Origin: Tangfeifania diversioriginum
GTDB taxonomy: Bacteria; Bacteroidota; Bacteroidia; Bacteroidales; Prolixibacteraceae
Length of the DNA stretch: 64,000 nucleotides
Direction of reading: 5' to 3'
NCBI GenBank assembly: GCA_945873105.1
Contig: CAMCBW010000002.1
Location: 1-64,000 of the forward strand
The translations under genes were made by a program, and so were the position numbers. Of the stretch, positions 60,945 through 64,000 are shown one piece after another. Positions within the stretch are counted from its first letter, which is position 1. Each line of letters begins with the position of its first letter. The notes below the pieces were generated by a model. The model did not search any database. It saw only the letters and a list, made by a program, of their open reading frames with translations, and had not been told where the DNA came from.

Positions 60945-60981
60945 ATCCCGGTTTGGCTTGTCCCCGAACCGGGATTTTTTT
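60945..60981 (+). terminator. Rho-independent terminator of pepD
   Basis: ATCCCGGTT and AACCGGGAT form a perfect 9-bp stem with a 13-nt loop followed by T7 (60975-60981), 22 nt after the pepD stop. Confidence 0.88.
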
Positions 60982-61046
60982 CAGATTTAAAGCGTAAATT
61001 TGGTCTGCCCAAACGAAATTTGAGGCAATTGTGCCCATACTACTAA

Positions 61047-63974
61047 ATGGAAAGTGAAATGACCAGAAAAATTCACCTCCTTCTGCTTATTGCCATGGTT
61101 CTGCCACTTTTTTCTTTGGCAGAAATTAAGAAAATTGGTACCCCCTTCATCCGCAATTTCCCAAAACGTGAATACAAGGCGGGTACCCAAAACTGGGACA
61201 TTGCCCAGGACAAGCGGGGATTTATCTATACTGCCAACAACGAAGGACTGCTTGTCTACGATGGAAATCAGTGGCAGTTGTATAAAATGCCCAATTCATC
61301 CATTGTTCGCTCCTTGTTTGTAGATCAAAAAGGAGAAATCTATGTTGGAGCCTACAATGAATTGGGAAAGATGGTTACCCTCCCGAATGGTAAAATGGTA
61401 TTCCAATCCTTGAAGAAATATATTCCAACTGAATATCAGAATTTTGATGACATATGGAGTGTTTTTTCCTTTGAGAACAAGGTCATCTTTCAATCCTACA
61501 ATTGCGCCTTTGTCTGCTACAACGATACAAATATCTCTGTGTTGAAGGCCCCGGGTCGTTTTCACCATGCCTTCAAGGTGAACGATCGCGTTTTTTTCAA
61601 TGACTTGCAAGAGGGGCTTTTAGAGTTTGATGGGAAAAATCTCCAATCAGTGCCTGGATGTGATCGGTTGAAGGGATTGCAAATCTGGTCAATTATGCCA
61701 TTTATTGGAACGGCAGACTTGCTCATTGGAACACTGAACGACGGATTGTTCAGGTATGACGGAAAAAATACGGAGGAGTGGGGTGGACCGACCAATCAAT
61801 TTCTGAAGGAGAACCAGATTTTCTGTTCCTCTTCTATCCGTGACCAATATTATGTGATTGGAACGATCCAGAATGGTGTGGTGGTATTGGATCTTCGCGG
61901 AAATATCATACAGCATTTTTACAAAAAAAACGGATTGCAGAACAATACCATCCTGAGTCTGTTCACAGATCGATCCGAGAATTTGTGGCTTGGTCTGGAC
62001 AATGGAATTGATTATGTCAATATCAATTCTCCGATCACATTTCTCCAGAATACCGAAGGGATAGGTGCAGGATATGTTGCCATGGTAAAGGAGAAGAAAC
62101 TATACCTTGGCACCAACCAGGGTCTTTTTGTAACAGATTGGCAGGGAGGCGGACAAATCAGTAATTTTACCTTGATCCCAGGTACTCTGGGTCAGGTGTG
62201 GTCGCTGGATATTCTGGATGGAGTACTGCTCTGCGGCCACAACAATGGCACCTTTGAGATTGTTGACGACAAGGCAGTGGTCATCGACAGAACCCCGGGG
62301 GGGTGGAAGTATTTGCAGCTTAAAAATCATCCGGGTTACATGATCGGTGGAACCTACAGTGGTTTGACCCTGTTCAAAAAAGAGGGAAGCCATTGGCGTT
62401 TTCTAAAGACAATTAAAGGGTTCAATGAGTCATTCAGGGTCTTCGAGGAGGATGAAAACGGAGATTTGTGGATGAGTCATGGCTTCAAGGGAATATTTAA
62501 GGTGACGCTTGACAACAGCCTTGATTCGGTTACCTCTTCCAGGTTTTACACTTCTGAAGATGGACTACCAACCAACTACAATTTGAATGTATACAAGATT
62601 AAAAACAGAATTATTTTCACCTCCAGGTTAGGGGTCTATGAGTACAATGCCCAAAGTGATCATTTTGAAAAATCTGTCTTTTTTAACCAGTTGCTGCAAC
62701 CTGTAACAGATATCTCTTTTTTGAAGGAGGACAGGAAAGGGAACATATGGTACATTGCATGGTTCAATTCAGTGAACAGGGCTGGAATGTTCAGGTTAAG
62801 GGATGATTTAAGGTACCAGCACATCTCCTCAGCCTTTGTAATCCTGGCGGGGAAATTTATCAGCGGATTTGAGTCCGTTTATGAGTATACGGAGGAGAAT
62901 TATTTCATAGGTACAGAAGACGGGTTTGCCCACTTCAACCCACGGATTGATTCCAATACAAATCCTGAATTTTCAACCTACATTACCAAGGCTGTTGCCA
63001 TGCACCTTGACAGTACTTTTTACTTTGGGAACAGCTACATTTCCAGAAAAAGTGAACCCGTCGTCAAATACCAGTTCCCATACAAGGGGAATACCTTCCG
63101 GTTTAACTACACTTCACCTACCTATGACAATTCTGGAAACATTGAATACAGCTACAAACTTTCCGGTTTTACTGAGGTGTGGTCTGAATGGAGTAGCAGC
63201 TCCGTCAATGAGTATACCAATCTTCCCGAAGGTGATTTTGTATTTATGGTTAAGGCCAGAAATCCATTGGGAATTGAGAGTCTGACCGATCAGGTGGAGT
63301 TTAGTGTCAGTCCCCCCTGGTACAAAACAACCTACGCCTATTTGGTCTACTTTATACTGTTGATACTTCTAGTAATGGCAATCGTATGGTTAATCTACCT
63401 CCGGATGGATATTTCCAGAAGAAAGGAGCGGCTGAAACACTTGCAGACCTACCGCCATAAAGAGCAGGAATACCTCAGAAATGCCCTCATTGATGAGAAG
63501 AAAATCATCAACCTGAAGAATGAGAAATTAAAGGCTGAGATGATTCATCGTGACAAGGAACTTGCCAATCAAACAATGGACCTTATCCGCAAGAATCAGT
63601 TTCTATTGAGCATCAAGGAGGAGTTGCTAAAATTAAAGCGGCCCAACAATGATTTTGCGCTGAATGACAAGATCAATTCGTTGATCGTTAAAATTGACAA
63701 GGATCTTGACCACAACAAGCAATGGGAAGTCTTTGAAACCGCGTTTGATGAGGTGCATGAAGATTTTCTGAACAGGCTCAAGGCTGCTTATCCCAATTTA
63801 ACACCCAAGGAGCTCCGTTTGTGTGCCTACCTTCGGCTGAATATCTCCTCCAAGGAGATTGCCCCTTTAATGAATATTTCGGTGAGAGGAGTAGAAATAT
63901 GCCGTTACAGGGTCCGTAAAAAATTGGACATTGATCGGGATACCAACATGACTACCTTTGTGATCAATTTTTAG
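61047..63974 (+). CDS. Membrane-spanning propeller/Y_Y_Y sensor with LuxR-type HTH
   Basis: The 975-residue protein has a signal-like start (KIHLLLLIAMVLPLFSLAE), two-component-regulator propeller repeats over about 40-670 (for example DKRGFIYTANNEGLLVYDGN, DRSENLWLGLDNGIDYVN, DENGDLWMSHGFKGIFKV), a Y_Y_Y domain (about 675-755), one membrane helix at about 764-787, a coiled coil (about 795-870) and a C-terminal LuxR-type HTH from about 918 (LTPKELRLCAYLRLNISSKE, then IAPLMNISVRGVEICRYRVR). No histidine kinase or receiver domain is seen, so it appears to be a one-component sensor-regulator. Such proteins often control neighbouring uptake loci. ATG 61059 is an alternative start. Confidence 0.88.
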   Translation: MESEMTRKIHLLLLIAMVLPLFSLAEIKKIGTPFIRNFPKREYKAGTQNWDIAQDKRGFIYTANNEGLLVYDGNQWQLYKMPNSSIVRSLFVDQKGEIYVGAYNELGKMVTLPNGKMVFQSLKKYIPTEYQNFDDIWSVFSFENKVIFQSYNCAFVCYNDTNISVLKAPGRFHHAFKVNDRVFFNDLQEGLLEFDGKNLQSVPGCDRLKGLQIWSIMPFIGTADLLIGTLNDGLFRYDGKNTEEWGGPTNQFLKENQIFCSSSIRDQYYVIGTIQNGVVVLDLRGNIIQHFYKKNGLQNNTILSLFTDRSENLWLGLDNGIDYVNINSPITFLQNTEGIGAGYVAMVKEKKLYLGTNQGLFVTDWQGGGQISNFTLIPGTLGQVWSLDILDGVLLCGHNNGTFEIVDDKAVVIDRTPGGWKYLQLKNHPGYMIGGTYSGLTLFKKEGSHWRFLKTIKGFNESFRVFEEDENGDLWMSHGFKGIFKVTLDNSLDSVTSSRFYTSEDGLPTNYNLNVYKIKNRIIFTSRLGVYEYNAQSDHFEKSVFFNQLLQPVTDISFLKEDRKGNIWYIAWFNSVNRAGMFRLRDDLRYQHISSAFVILAGKFISGFESVYEYTEENYFIGTEDGFAHFNPRIDSNTNPEFSTYITKAVAMHLDSTFYFGNSYISRKSEPVVKYQFPYKGNTFRFNYTSPTYDNSGNIEYSYKLSGFTEVWSEWSSSSVNEYTNLPEGDFVFMVKARNPLGIESLTDQVEFSVSPPWYKTTYAYLVYFILLILLVMAIVWLIYLRMDISRRKERLKHLQTYRHKEQEYLRNALIDEKKIINLKNEKLKAEMIHRDKELANQTMDLIRKNQFLLSIKEELLKLKRPNNDFALNDKINSLIVKIDKDLDHNKQWEVFETAFDEVHEDFLNRLKAAYPNLTPKELRLCAYLRLNISSKEIAPLMNISVRGVEICRYRVRKKLDIDRDTNMTTFVINF

Positions 63975-63979
63975 CTTTG

Positions 63980-64000
63980 ATGAAATACATTTTCTTAACA
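63980..64000 (+). CDS. Possible start of the next gene (truncated)
   Basis: Five nt after the regulator stop an ATG opens a frame reading MKYIFLT, which could be the start of a signal peptide. Only seven codons are in the window, so this is weak. Confidence 0.3.

Overview
The window reads as chromosomal DNA of a Bacteroidota bacterium, most like the order Bacteroidales, probably anaerobic. The signs are a TonB-dependent receptor with an N-terminal carboxypeptidase-regulatory domain, families largely confined to this phylum (DUF4857, DUF4876, DUF6850, DUF5686, DUF1599, DUF4831, BT_3928-type DoxX), near absence of Shine-Dalgarno sites, and several promoters with the phylum-specific -7 box TAnnTTTG (best example: asnB, TTTG-19 bp-TATATTTG). 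A flavodiiron protein and the [FeFe]-hydrogenase maturase HydF point to anaerobic life. No rRNA, tRNA, CRISPR array, insertion sequence or phage structural gene was seen.

Layout. 1-7500: end of ftsE, murB, a MazF-type toxin-antitoxin pair, a 21-bp degenerate tandem array, a pentapeptide-repeat protein, mltG, a flavodiiron protein, a small phosphoesterase and prmA. 7500-17000: a large DUF5686 outer-membrane protein, tpiA/DoxX/DUF1599, an XRE-MNT/HepT toxin-antitoxin module set in the divergent promoter region facing folP-cdaA (dihydropteroate synthase, c-di-AMP synthase), a DUF5698-type membrane protein and an ORF6N protein. 17000-34400: asnB, then a long run of minus-strand genes. Read in the direction of transcription this run is lipoprotein, ECF sigma factor, Spy/CnrX-like periplasmic sensor, zinc-finger anti-sigma factor, NapH/NosR-like membrane ferredoxin, TonB-dependent receptor, DUF4876 lipoprotein and DUF6850 barrel, followed by a gingipain-fold (clan CD) cysteine-peptidase-like protein, an ABC ATPase, a permease and DUF4857. 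34600-43600: the phospholipid/quality-control block rsfS-ftsH-DUF2007-cdsA-psd-pssA, birA, SRPBCC, DedA, TerC and pyrE. 43600-64000: two secreted carbohydrate-active proteins (a glycosidase-like/sulfatase-modifying-factor fusion and a GH127-type enzyme), a thioredoxin-fold protein with coaD, a ParE-type TA pair, hydF, a peptide transporter, nnr, DUF4831, an MFS carrier, pepD and a large membrane-spanning propeller/Y_Y_Y/LuxR-type regulator.

The most interesting locus is 24523-34403. A sigma factor, a periplasmic metal-sensor-like protein and an anti-sigma factor (a CnrH/CnrX/CnrY-like trio) lie upstream of, and on the same strand as, a membrane ferredoxin with an HMA-like tail, a TonB receptor and two uncharacterised surface proteins. 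This suggests a metal- or redox-sensed uptake system coupled to inner-membrane electron transfer. The protease/ABC/DUF4857 set downstream on the same strand may be functionally linked.

The intergenic DNA is unusually rich in distinct repeat families. There are three copies of a roughly 240-265 bp MITE-like palindrome ending in TACACAGAGG, four arrays built of GTGCCTAAA-type units (three of them inverted), short word repeats (CCTTTA, AACTCATA, GTGGAAAT, AAAATCG), REP-like CCCCGAGCGAAGCCGAGGGG palindromes and an AATAGGCA family. Some overlap stop codons or sit inside operons.
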